This document shows positions 7,014 to 12,986 of a DNA stretch of 12,986 nt, one piece after another. Where the stretch lies: positions 1-12,986 of the forward strand of contig DASTUM010000164.1 in the NCBI GenBank assembly GCA_035759665.1, read 5' to 3'. Origin of the DNA: Micavibrio_A sp035759665 (GTDB taxonomy: Bacteria; Pseudomonadota; Alphaproteobacteria; Micavibrionales; Micavibrionaceae). Position numbers and translations under genes: made by a program. The notes beneath the pieces were generated by a model, which was not told where the DNA came from, made no database searches, and saw only the letters and a program-made list of their open reading frames with translations. Numbering within the stretch: the first letter of the stretch is position 1; every line of letters starts with the position of its first letter.

Positions 7014-9146
7014 TCAATCCCTTCCTATCGTCCACGGCCTATCCTCCCCACGCTCCCGCACCCTGCGAACCTCTATCTCTTCCCCCAGATAAATCGCCGC
7101 CGCCCCGTCATCCAGAAAATCATACAACCCAAGCACTGGCCCCTTCGCCTCACACCCCGCCTTCGCAATCGGCTCTTCGGACAGAACGGCCTCCGCCCAC
7201 GCACAATCCTCGCGCAGCCCCCTCGGCGTTTTGACAATCGCCACCTTGCGCGATTTAATTTCCCCACGGCACCCGTCGTCATCGCACAGCATCGGCGATG
7301 ACACGCTCGCAAACGTCGCCGGCTTCTCATCCGCATGGCCGTCGAGCCGCATCCAGTTCTCCGCCACGAACTTCTCTTTCCGCCCCGACGACAAATAAAG
7401 CTGCCCATCCTTCCCGCGCACAGCCATCAATTTCCCCGCCCCCGAAACCAAAATATCCGGCGCCGGGGCCAGCCCCGCCACAATCATCCCCGCCAGCATC
7501 ACCGCAAGCGCCACGCCCTTCCCGCGCCACCCCTCCCACAGCAAAAACAACACCAACCCGCACACCAGAAACGCGAACGTCGCCTCCGGCCATTGGCGCA
7601 CATGAATGACCGCGCCCTCCAGCCCGCCCGCCCAATGCGCGACGCCGAGCAACCAAACCGTTCCCCACTCCATGATCTTAAACGCGAGCGCGTCCAGCCC
7701 GAACGGCATCAAAAACACCCCGAGCACAGCCGCCGGCATGATAACCGCCCCCGTCAACGGCACGGCGATCATATTCGAAATCACGCCATACATTGCGAAA
7801 GACTGAAAATGATACAGGCTGAAAATCCCCGTAACCGTCCCCGCGATCACCGACGTCATCAACACCCCGGCCAGATACATCACGGCCTTCCCCACAAACC
7901 CCGCGCGGGAATACAACATCATCCACCACGGCCTGATCCACTCGAAAAAACAAATGAGCGCCCCCACCGCCGCGAACGACATCTGAAAGCTCACCCCCAC
8001 CAGCGCAAACGGCACAACCACCAGAACCGCCAGCGCCGCAAACGCGATCAGCCTCATCGAAAACGGCGACCTATCGAGCATGATCGCAATCATAATCAGC
8101 GCGGTCATGAGCAGCGCCCTCAGCGCTGGCACCTCCGCCCCCGCCAGAAAAACATAGAACCCCGCGCCCAGCAGCGCGATCACAGCCGCGATCTTCTTGA
8201 TCGGCCACCGCAACGCCACCCACGGAAAACAGGCCATCCCAAACCGCGCAATAAAAAACAGCACCGCCGCCACCATCGTCACATGCGTTCCCGAAATGGA
8301 CAAAAGGTGATACAGCCCGCTATCGCGCATCGCATCGTCGTCGTCTTCCGAAATCGCCCCGCGCCCGCCGGTAATCAACGCCGTCATAATGCCGCCCGCT
8401 GCCGGCCCCGCGGCAGACCTGATCCGCGCCCCGATTTTCTCGCGTAGAGCTTCGAACACGAACCCGGCGTCCCCCGTCCGCCCGTCGACGATCTTCGCCG
8501 CGCGGTATGCAAACCCGACCCCGCCGATCCCCTGAAAAAACAGATGCCGCCTGAAATCATACGCCCCCGGCGCGACGGCCCCCGACGGCGGCTCCATCTT
8601 CGCCAGCGTCCTGATCCGCGCGCCCGCTACCAGCCCCTCGCCCTTCCTGAACCGCAACCGGATTTTCCGCGGCGTCTCCTCCGGCGTCAGCCGTTCGATG
8701 ACAAGATCGCGGAGCACCACGCGGCTCCCCTTTTTCCCGCCCAGATCGTCAACGCTCTCCACCGTGCCCTCGATATCGACCGGCCCTATGGATTTCGCAA
8801 GCATCGGCGTCCCTGCCATGCGCGTTCCCGCCTGCGCCGCCGCAAATCCCAGTGCTGCGAGCATCACGCCCAGCGCCACGGCATAACAGCCAAAACGCCA
8901 CGCCGCCTCCGAATGTCGCCGGTACAGCCACAAAACAACCGGCAAGACGGCAGCCGCAACACCAGCCCCGGCCCACCGTGCCGGCTCCATCAAAACACTG
9001 AAATACAAGCCGATCCCGGCGGCGAACGCCACCGGAATCCACAAGAACAACCGGCCCTTTTGCGCGGAAATCTCTTTTCCCGCCTGTGCGACCGCGCTAT
9101 GAATAACACTAGAAACGAACGGCGCAAAAGGGTTCAACGGCGACAC
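7014..9146 (-). CDS. comEC: ComEC/Rec2 family DNA-uptake channel protein
   Basis: About 710 residues if it starts at GTG 9146; an in-frame GTG at 9197 would give 727. ComEC forms the inner-membrane channel for single-stranded DNA during natural transformation. Using the shorter numbering: two or three N-terminal membrane segments (about 33-105), a soluble OB-like DUF4131 region (about 115-220) ending in PGAYDFRRHLFFQGIGG, then the competence domain (about 250-530) with ALITGGRG and LLSISGTHVTMVA, many hydrophobic segments, and VSFQMSFAAVGAL. The C-terminal 150 residues are soluble but lack the HxHxDH metal-binding motif of the metallo-beta-lactamase domain found in long ComEC proteins; this is the shortened form common in Alphaproteobacteria. 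SGTHV replaces the more usual SGLHV. The start is uncertain: neither GTG has a strong ribosome binding site, and the longer form overlaps the methyltransferase by 51 bp. Confidence 0.9.
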   Translation of the reverse strand: MSPLNPFAPFVSSVIHSAVAQAGKEISAQKGRLFLWIPVAFAAGIGLYFSVLMEPARWAGAGVAAAVLPVVLWLYRRHSEAAWRFGCYAVALGVMLAALGFAAAQAGTRMAGTPMLAKSIGPVDIEGTVESVDDLGGKKGSRVVLRDLVIERLTPEETPRKIRLRFRKGEGLVAGARIRTLAKMEPPSGAVAPGAYDFRRHLFFQGIGGVGFAYRAAKIVDGRTGDAGFVFEALREKIGARIRSAAGPAAGGIMTALITGGRGAISEDDDDAMRDSGLYHLLSISGTHVTMVAAVLFFIARFGMACFPWVALRWPIKKIAAVIALLGAGFYVFLAGAEVPALRALLMTALIMIAIMLDRSPFSMRLIAFAALAVLVVVPFALVGVSFQMSFAAVGALICFFEWIRPWWMMLYSRAGFVGKAVMYLAGVLMTSVIAGTVTGIFSLYHFQSFAMYGVISNMIAVPLTGAVIMPAAVLGVFLMPFGLDALAFKIMEWGTVWLLGVAHWAGGLEGAVIHVRQWPEATFAFLVCGLVLFLLWEGWRGKGVALAVMLAGMIVAGLAPAPDILVSGAGKLMAVRGKDGQLYLSSGRKEKFVAENWMRLDGHADEKPATFASVSSPMLCDDDGCRGEIKSRKVAIVKTPRGLREDCAWAEAVLSEEPIAKAGCEAKGPVLGLYDFLDDGAAAIYLGEEIEVRRVRERGEDRPWTIGRD

Positions 9147-9854
9147 ATGAAAAGCTTTCTCAAAGAAAATTTCCCCAGCTTGGTAAAGATCAAGCACAAT
9201 ATCGAAAAGAATATCGCCTATTTAAACTTGAACCTGCGCAGCAGGGAAAGAATTTTCTCCGCCTATTACACATCGAATAAATGGAAAGACGCTTATTCAC
9301 GCTCGGGCGAAGGCTCCAATATGGAGGTCACGGCCGCCCTGCGCGCCGCCCTGCCGGATCTCTTTCAGCAATTCGGCATAAAATCGGTCGTGGACGTGCC
9401 GTGCGGCGATTTCTTCTGGATGAAAGACGTCGATCTTTCCACCGTCGATTACACCGGCGGCGACATCGTCCAGCCGATGATCGACGACAACAACGCCCGC
9501 TACCAAAAACCGAATGTAAGATTTCGCTATATCGACCTGTGCGAAACCGTCCCGCCGTGCGGCGACCTGTTCATCTGCCGCGACGCGCTTGTCCATATGT
9601 CCTTCAAGGACATTCAGAAAGCCTTGCGCAACATCAGGGCGAGCGGTTCCAAATACCTCTTCACCACCACCTTCACGAACCGCACGGAAAACGCCGACAT
9701 CGCCACGGGCATGTGGCGCACGCTGAACTTCGCGCTGCCGCCCTTTAATTTTCCGCCGCCGCTCTTATCGCTCGATGAAAAATACAACGGCCAGGAAGGC
9801 CGCTACGCCGACAAACACATGGCCCTGTGGCGTCTTGGCGACTTGAATTTATAA
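9147..9854 (+). CDS. Class I SAM-dependent methyltransferase
   Basis: 235 residues from ATG 9147. A basic N terminus (1-36; KIKHNIEKN, LRSRERIF) precedes a Rossmann-type methyltransferase core: motif I VVDVPCGDFFWMKDVD (81-96), an acidic post-I strand YTGGDIV (102-108), and motif IV-like DLFICRDALVHMS (140-152), followed by KYLFTTTF. SAM binding is well supported, but the methyl acceptor is unknown; no sugar, lipid or protein target can be read from context. An in-frame ATG at 9099 would add 16 residues that lie inside comEC, and neither start has a good Shine-Dalgarno sequence. The N-terminal coding stretch around 9185-9260 is noticeably AT-rich compared with its neighbours. Thirteen bases separate it from the CutA gene, whose ribosome binding site overlaps its stop, so the two are probably cotranscribed. 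Confidence 0.85.
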   Translation: MKSFLKENFPSLVKIKHNIEKNIAYLNLNLRSRERIFSAYYTSNKWKDAYSRSGEGSNMEVTAALRAALPDLFQQFGIKSVVDVPCGDFFWMKDVDLSTVDYTGGDIVQPMIDDNNARYQKPNVRFRYIDLCETVPPCGDLFICRDALVHMSFKDIQKALRNIRASGSKYLFTTTFTNRTENADIATGMWRTLNFALPPFNFPPPLLSLDEKYNGQEGRYADKHMALWRLGDLNL

Positions 9855-9867
9855 AGGAAAGACCCAC

Positions 9868-10173
9868 ATGGAAAAAATGACTTTGATCATGTCGAACTTC
9901 GCCTCGCCGGAAGCCGCGCGTTCCGTCGTGCGGATACTGATGCAGGAAAGAACCATCGCCTGCGCCAACATCCACGCGCCACATTTCGCCATTTACCAAT
10001 GGAACGACAAGGTGGTGGAAGATAGCGAAACCTGCGTCGTCTTCAAAGCGCCGTGGGCGAACAAGGACAAGCTGATCGCCCGCCTGCGCGAAATCCACCC
10101 TTATGATCTTCCCGGCATCATCCTGCTGGACGCGCAGACATTGCCTGATTACGCGGCCTGGCTGACCAAATAA
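9868..10173 (+). CDS. cutA: CutA1-like divalent-ion tolerance protein
   Basis: 101 residues, the usual CutA length. CutA1 proteins form very stable ferredoxin-like trimers. They were first linked to copper tolerance, but their molecular role remains unsettled. Family hallmarks are present: ASPEAARSVVRILMQERTIACANI (residues about 12-35, seen as two blocks), the Y-x-W of FAIYQWNDKVVEDSE, a VFKAP strand, and REIHPYDLPGIILLDA followed by a C-terminal YAAWL. The ATG at 9868 has AAAGGAAA at 9853-9860 upstream, which overlaps the methyltransferase stop. It is probably the last gene of that pair. The imperfect stem at 10178-10194 downstream lacks a T-tract. A role with the upstream methyltransferase is not indicated by sequence. 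Confidence 0.85.
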   Translation: MEKMTLIMSNFASPEAARSVVRILMQERTIACANIHAPHFAIYQWNDKVVEDSETCVVFKAPWANKDKLIARLREIHPYDLPGIILLDAQTLPDYAAWLTK

Positions 10174-10210
10174 AGAAAGGCGGGGTTCCTGCCTAAAACT
10201 TTAGAAGACC

Positions 10211-10245
10211 GTCATTGCGAGGAGCGTAGCGACGAAGCAACCCAG
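10211..10245 (+). repeat. Dispersed repeat copy 4, downstream of cutA
   Basis: 35 bp, GTCATTGCGAGGAGCGTAGC through CGACGAAGCAACCCAG. It has the most divergent right arm of the five copies (GACGAAGCAA instead of GACGCGGCAA). It lies between the convergent ends of cutA and the six-cysteine protein gene. Confidence 0.87.
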
Positions 10246-10315
10246 ACCACAGGATTACCACCCCGCAATAGCGGCAAAGAGTGCACAAGGGCAACAAACA
10301 AGCACGTCCGCCTTC

Positions 10316-10720
10316 TTACGGCTTCGCGGGCGCCATCTGCTCCACGCACTCGCCGTTTTTGCAAAGATAGAATTTCGGCGGCCCCAAATAATCGTCGCAT
10401 TCAGGATCGAACAGATCGCCGTGACAGAATTGCGATTCGCCGCCTCCCTCACATTGCAAGCGCACCGCTACATTGCCCAGAATCGAAAAAAACATACCCA
10501 GCCCGATGCACTCCCGGTTTCTAAACTCCATCCAGGGCGCCTTGCCGCTCTTGCCGATTCCATCCATCGCTTTTTTCGGTATCTGGAATTTATGCGTGCT
10601 CGCATAAAAGACGTTATTACTTTCCGCGATGTCGTTGATACGCGCGTTGGCTGGATAAACTAAAACCCCGCTTGCCAACGCGCTTGCTACCACAAAAGAC
10701 GACCGCATCATAAATTCCAT
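10316..10720 (-). CDS. Small secreted cysteine-rich protein of unknown function
   Basis: 134 residues, not a family I recognise. Residues 1-27 form a signal peptide (MRSS start region, hydrophobic VVASALASGVLVY core, likely cleavage after ANA before Arg28). The mature part has six cysteines (71, 90, 99, 108, 120, 125), an even number that suits disulfides in the periplasm. Five of them cluster in the last 45 residues, as CEGGGESQFC, PEC and CKNGEC. ATG 10720 is taken as the start; ATGs four and five codons in are alternatives. AGGAG at 10734-10738 (minus strand) is 13 nt from the first ATG, rather far. It is divergent from the gene at 10802; a TATACT on the minus strand at 10773-10778 could be its -10. 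A perfect GGCGA/TCGCC inverted repeat (10741-10752) lies in its presumed leader, beside the ribosome binding site. Confidence 0.7.
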   Translation of the reverse strand: MEFMMRSSFVVASALASGVLVYPANARINDIAESNNVFYASTHKFQIPKKAMDGIGKSGKAPWMEFRNRECIGLGMFFSILGNVAVRLQCEGGGESQFCHGDLFDPECDDYLGPPKFYLCKNGECVEQMAPAKP

Positions 10721-10766
10721 CCTATTGGATATTCTCCTATGGCGAAATCGCCCACCGTCAAGACTC

Positions 10767-10796
10767 TTGACAAGTATAGGAATTAAGTCTTATACT
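10767..10796 (+). promoter_or_regulatory. Promoter of the 10802 gene (TTGACA-N18-TATACT), probably leaderless
   Basis: Perfect -35 TTGACA (10767-10772), 18-bp spacer, -10 TATACT (10791-10796). The expected transcription start, about 7 nt after the -10, falls at 10802-10803, on the ATG itself, and there is no ribosome binding site between. Two inverted repeats cross the promoter: AGTATA/TATACT (10773-10778 and 10791-10796) and AAGACT/AGTCTT (10760-10765 and 10786-10791). Confidence 0.65.
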
Positions 10797-10801
10797 CCCG
10801 C

Positions 10802-11212
10802 ATGAGCAATATATTCAAAGACGCGGTCGATTACGTTGCCGCACAGAAGCTCGAGCTTGCCGCCCGCAACCTCGCACGCCTCATCAAAATATCGGAAGAA
10901 CAGGCCTCGCTGAATCACATCGTGGCCTCTCTCGAACGCACCATCATCGACGCCCACGCCGGAAATCCGGACGATTTTTCGGATATCCTCGCAACGCAGA
11001 CCCGCATCCTCGATGCCACGTTTCACTTTTACATCAACAATGCCGACGGCAAATTCACGCACGACGATAAAATCAACATCGCCCTGCGCGCCCAACGGCA
11101 AACCGATCGCACCATCAACACCTGGAAGCGGATCAAAACGGAGCCGCGCGCGAAAAAATTCCCGGAACGAACTAGACAAATGTTGGTCAACAATGCCCCG
11201 CTGGACGTCTGA
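10802..11212 (+). CDS. Small cytosolic protein of unknown function
   Basis: 136 residues, no signal peptide or membrane segment. I do not recognise a named family. The sequence is mostly predicted helical and charged (AAQKLELAARNLARLIKISEE, split around residue 25; then HIVASLERTIIDAH), with a central ATQTRILDATFHFYINNA and a basic C-terminal third (RQTDRTINTWKRIKTEPRAKK). Such a small helical, basic-ended protein could bind nucleic acid or a partner, but this is a guess. ATG 10802 lies directly after the -10 of a strong promoter, which suggests a leaderless transcript. Its last 20 bp overlap the start of the STGPKTAAGKA ORF at 11193, so the two are probably translated together. Confidence 0.7.
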   Translation: MSNIFKDAVDYVAAQKLELAARNLARLIKISEEQASLNHIVASLERTIIDAHAGNPDDFSDILATQTRILDATFHFYINNADGKFTHDDKINIALRAQRQTDRTINTWKRIKTEPRAKKFPERTRQMLVNNAPLDV

Positions 11213-12176
11213 AGCCCGCGCCAGAGAGGCGGCCATCGCCCGCGAACGCAAGCCATGGACGCGCTCCACCGGCCCAAAAACAGCTGCGGGCAAAGCACTT
11301 AGCCGCTGGAACGCCTACAAGCACGGCCTCCATTCGGCCCCGGCCCAAAAACTCCGCCTCCTGCTGCGCGCCCAGAACAAAATGTTGGTCATGATGGTCA
11401 ACATCTCCGCCCCCTATCGTCATTGCGAGGAGCCGCAGGCGACGCGGCAATCCAGACTTAACGGCACTCCGCCCCTTTTGCCTCGCAACAATACGGAAAC
11501 TCCTGCATTTCCAAGCGGTTGTAAATTGATCTTTAACCATTCCCGGCCTATCTTTGTCGGGCGTAATTCCAGCGCGTCCAACCTATCAGCGAACGGAACA
11601 CATCATGAGCGAAGCCGAAAAAGCCGCGGAATCCATCAACACGGACAAAACCTACACCCTCATCAACAACGCCACGGGCGAGAAAACGGATCTTCCGGTT
11701 ATGCACGGCACGTCCGGGCCCGATGTGATCGACGTCCGCAAGCTTTACGCCCAGACGGGCCACTTCACGTTCGACCCGTCCTATACTTCGACGGCGTCCT
11801 GCAAATCGCGCATCACCTTTATCGACGGGGAAGAAGGCATCCTTCATCACCGCGGCTACAACATCAAGGAACTGGCACGCAAATCCACCTATATGGAAGT
11901 ATGCTACCTCCTCCTGAACGGCGACCTGCCGACCCAGTCGCAGCTCGACGAATTTTCGACTTCCATCACGCGCCACACCATGGTGCACGACCAGATGAAC
12001 TATTTCTTCCGCGGTTTCCGCCGCGACGCGCACCCGATGGCCGTGATGTGCGGCGTCGTCGCCGCGATGGCCGCGTTCTATCACGACTCCCTCGACATCT
12101 ACGATCCCAAGCAGCGCGAAATTTCCGCGCACCGCCTGATCGCGAAATTGCCGACGATCGCCGCCATGACCTATAA
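11193..12176 (+). CDS. Short STGPKTAAGKA-motif protein with its 3' end run through a repeat and into gltA
   Basis: From ATG 11193 the frame is open for 327 codons, but only about the first 70 look like a real protein: MPRWTSEARAREAAIARE, then KPWTRSTGPKTAAGKALSRW (residues about 23-42), NAYKHGL, and a Leu-rich LRLLLRAQNK. I recall this motif from small proteins of unknown function in alphaproteobacteria and phage-related loci (not searched). Residues 75-91 are the translation of repeat copy 5 (RHCEEPQATRQSR). After that the frame is non-conserved in appearance and continues out of frame across the first 572 nt of gltA. The likely explanation is that the repeat replaced the original stop. It starts within the upstream gene (20-bp overlap), with no ribosome binding site, so coupling is expected. 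Whether the long product is made is unknown; it may be better treated as a gene with a damaged end. Confidence 0.45.
   Translation: MPRWTSEARAREAAIARERKPWTRSTGPKTAAGKALSRWNAYKHGLHSAPAQKLRLLLRAQNKMLVMMVNISAPYRHCEEPQATRQSRLNGTPPLLPRNNTETPAFPSGCKLIFNHSRPIFVGRNSSASNLSANGTHHERSRKSRGIHQHGQNLHPHQQRHGRENGSSGYARHVRARCDRRPQALRPDGPLHVRPVLYFDGVLQIAHHLYRRGRRHPSSPRLQHQGTGTQIHLYGSMLPPPERRPADPVAARRIFDFHHAPHHGARPDELFLPRFPPRRAPDGRDVRRRRRDGRVLSRLPRHLRSQAARNFRAPPDREIADDRRHDL
11419..11455 (+). repeat. Dispersed repeat copy 5, upstream of gltA and inside the STGPKTAAGKA ORF
   Basis: 37 bp, GTCATTGCGAGGAGCCGCAG through GCGACGCGGCAATCCAG. It is two bases longer than copies 2-4 because the centre is GCCGCAGGC. It is read as part of the upstream ORF. 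Confidence 0.9.
11526..11554 (+). promoter_or_regulatory. Possible gltA promoter (TTGATC-N17-TATCTT)
   Basis: Each hexamer matches 4 of 6 consensus bases at ideal 17-bp spacing, about 50 bp upstream of ATG 11605. It lies in the AT-richer stretch following repeat copy 5. The evidence is weak. Confidence 0.35.
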
Positions 12177-12936
12177 ATATTCCGTCGGCCAGCCCTTCAT
12201 GTATCCGCGCAACGACCTGACCTATGCGGAAAACTTCCTCTATCAATGTTTCGCCGTTCCGGCGGAACCCTACAAGGTTTCCCCGGTTCTTTCCCGCGCC
12301 ATGGAACGCATCCTTATTCTCCATGCCGACCACGAACAAAACGCATCGACCTCCACGGTGCGTCTCGCCGGCTCTTCGCAGGCGAACCCCTTTGCCTGTA
12401 TCGCCGCGGGCATTGCCTGCCTCTGGGGCCCGGCCCATGGCGGCGCGAACCAGGAAGTTTTGGAAATGCTTGCCCAGATCGGCGACGCCTCGCGCATTCC
12501 GGAATTCATCGCAAAGGCAAAAGACAAGGATGACCCGTTCCGCCTCATGGGCTTCGGTCACCGCGTCTACAAGAACATGGACCCCCGCGCCGATATCATG
12601 CGCGAGAGCTGCTACGAAGTGCTCGACGAACTCGGCCTGCATGACGAACCCATGCTCAAACTCGCGATGGAACTGGAAAAGGCCGCGCTCGCCGATCCGT
12701 ACTTCGTCGAACGCAAACTCTTCCCGAACGTTGACTTCTATTCGGGCATCATCCTCAAAGCCATGGGCTTCCCGACCTCGATGTTCACGGTTCTCTTCGC
12801 CGTATCGCGTACGGTCGGCTGGATTTCCCAATGGAAAGAAATGATCGAAGAACCCGAACTCCGCATCGGCCGCCCGCGCCAGCTCTACACCGGCCCGGCA
12901 GAACGTCCTTACGTGGACATAAGCAAAAGGAAGTAA
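11605..12936 (+). CDS. gltA: Citrate synthase (type II, hexameric form)
   Basis: 443 residues. It condenses oxaloacetate with acetyl-CoA to citrate, the entry step of the TCA cycle. The N-terminal extension of about 60 residues and the SRITFIDGEEGILHHRGY block are typical of the Gram-negative type II enzyme. The catalytic triad is visible: His278 in GPAHGGANQEVL, His319 in MGFGHRVYKNMDPRA, and Asp377 in NVDFYSGI. QNASTSTVRLAGSS and the C-terminal SQWKEMI...GRPRQLYTG block also match. The frame is open back to 11554, but ATG 11605 fits the family start; no strong ribosome binding site precedes it. The first 572 nt are also open in another plus frame, continuous with the upstream STGPKTAAGKA ORF. 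The stop overlaps the start of the next gene (TAATG). Confidence 0.97.
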   Translation: MSEAEKAAESINTDKTYTLINNATGEKTDLPVMHGTSGPDVIDVRKLYAQTGHFTFDPSYTSTASCKSRITFIDGEEGILHHRGYNIKELARKSTYMEVCYLLLNGDLPTQSQLDEFSTSITRHTMVHDQMNYFFRGFRRDAHPMAVMCGVVAAMAAFYHDSLDIYDPKQREISAHRLIAKLPTIAAMTYKYSVGQPFMYPRNDLTYAENFLYQCFAVPAEPYKVSPVLSRAMERILILHADHEQNASTSTVRLAGSSQANPFACIAAGIACLWGPAHGGANQEVLEMLAQIGDASRIPEFIAKAKDKDDPFRLMGFGHRVYKNMDPRADIMRESCYEVLDELGLHDEPMLKLAMELEKAALADPYFVERKLFPNVDFYSGIILKAMGFPTSMFTVLFAVSRTVGWISQWKEMIEEPELRIGRPRQLYTGPAERPYVDISKRK

Positions 12937-12986
12937 TGGCGAAACCGGATCATATATCCGCGACGTCCGCCCTATTTCACAAACGA
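12936..12986 (+). CDS. Start of an unidentified gene, cut by the window end
   Basis: An ATG overlaps the gltA stop (TAATG) and opens a frame of 17 codons to the window edge (MAKPDHISATSALFHKR). AAGGAAG just upstream at the gltA end is a suitable ribosome binding site. The overlap suggests translational coupling with gltA. Seventeen residues are too few to assign a family. Confidence 0.5.
   Translation, partial: MAKPDHISATSALFHKR

Noticed and set aside
7335..8447. Long plus-strand open frame antisense to comEC
   Set aside because: Extreme His/Arg/Gln/Pro composition, typical of the antisense of a GC-rich membrane protein; comEC motifs are clear on the other strand.
9117..9135. GAAC ... GTTC pair near the comEC/methyltransferase start as a LexA site
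   Set aside because: The spacing is 11 bp and inverted, matching neither the alphaproteobacterial direct repeat (N7) nor the Gram-positive inverted box (N4).
10178..10194. AGGCGG/CTGCCT stem after cutA as a terminator
   Set aside because: Six base pairs including a G-T pair, followed by AAAACTTT rather than a T-tract; too weak to call.
2941..11455. CRISPR array
   Set aside because: The repeats are kilobases apart, at gene ends, with no regular spacers and no cas genes.
11548..12831. 427-codon minus-strand open frame over gltA
   Set aside because: It is antisense to citrate synthase, which has all catalytic residues; the frame has no family motif and is explained by GC-rich codon bias.

Overview
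The window looks like a chromosomal segment of an alphaproteobacterium. The GC-rich coding style, the conserved neighbourhood trpE/trpG/trpD/trpC - lexA - comEC - gltA, a LexA operator of the alphaproteobacterial GAAC-N7-GAAC type, and many copies of a short palindrome-like repeat beginning GTCATTGCGAGG all point this way. The order within the class cannot be fixed from sequence alone; the repeat style would suit Rhodospirillales- or Micavibrio-like lineages (inference).

Layout. Positions 1-983 hold the 3' part of trpE. Facing it, and overlapping its end by 92 bp, is a divergent polysaccharide deacetylase (YibQ/DUF610 family) on the minus strand (892-2208). Then come trpG, trpD and trpC on the plus strand (2358-4768; trpD and trpC overlap by ATGA), which continue the tryptophan pathway from chorismate to indole-glycerol phosphate. 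A VIT/CCC1-family membrane protein follows (4790-5500). A secreted HECFH protein lies on the minus strand (5525-6055). lexA (6246-6923) has a strong promoter covered by three evenly spaced GAAC half-sites. The minus strand then carries comEC/rec2 (7014-about 9146), whose start meets or overlaps the start of a plus-strand methyltransferase (9147-9854), which is followed by a CutA-like protein (9868-10173). A small secreted six-cysteine protein (10316-10720, minus) and a small cytosolic protein of unknown function (10802-11212, plus) diverge from a compact symmetric promoter. A short STGPKTAAGKA-motif protein (from 11193) precedes gltA, citrate synthase (11605-12936). The first 17 codons of a further gene overlap the gltA stop.

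How it works together. The core is housekeeping: tryptophan synthesis, the SOS repressor, DNA uptake and the TCA-cycle entry enzyme. The accessory genes between these blocks are small and mostly envelope-related or uncharacterised. In relatives where I recall this neighbourhood, moaC-moeA lie between trpC and lexA, and gltX lies between comEC and gltA; here other genes occupy both places.

The most unusual content is the repeat family. Five intact copies, all in the same orientation, sit at gene ends. One has its centre replaced by a different palindrome. One runs into a small ORF that then stays open, out of frame, for 572 nt of gltA. A different palindrome is translated inside the deacetylase's C-terminal tail.

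Intergenic stretches: 2209-2357 holds one repeat and no clear promoter; 6056-6245 holds the lexA promoter and operator; 10174-10315 holds one repeat and little else; 11213-11604 holds the STGPKTAAGKA ORF, one repeat and a possible gltA promoter. I saw no tRNA, rRNA, CRISPR array, transposase or phage structural gene.
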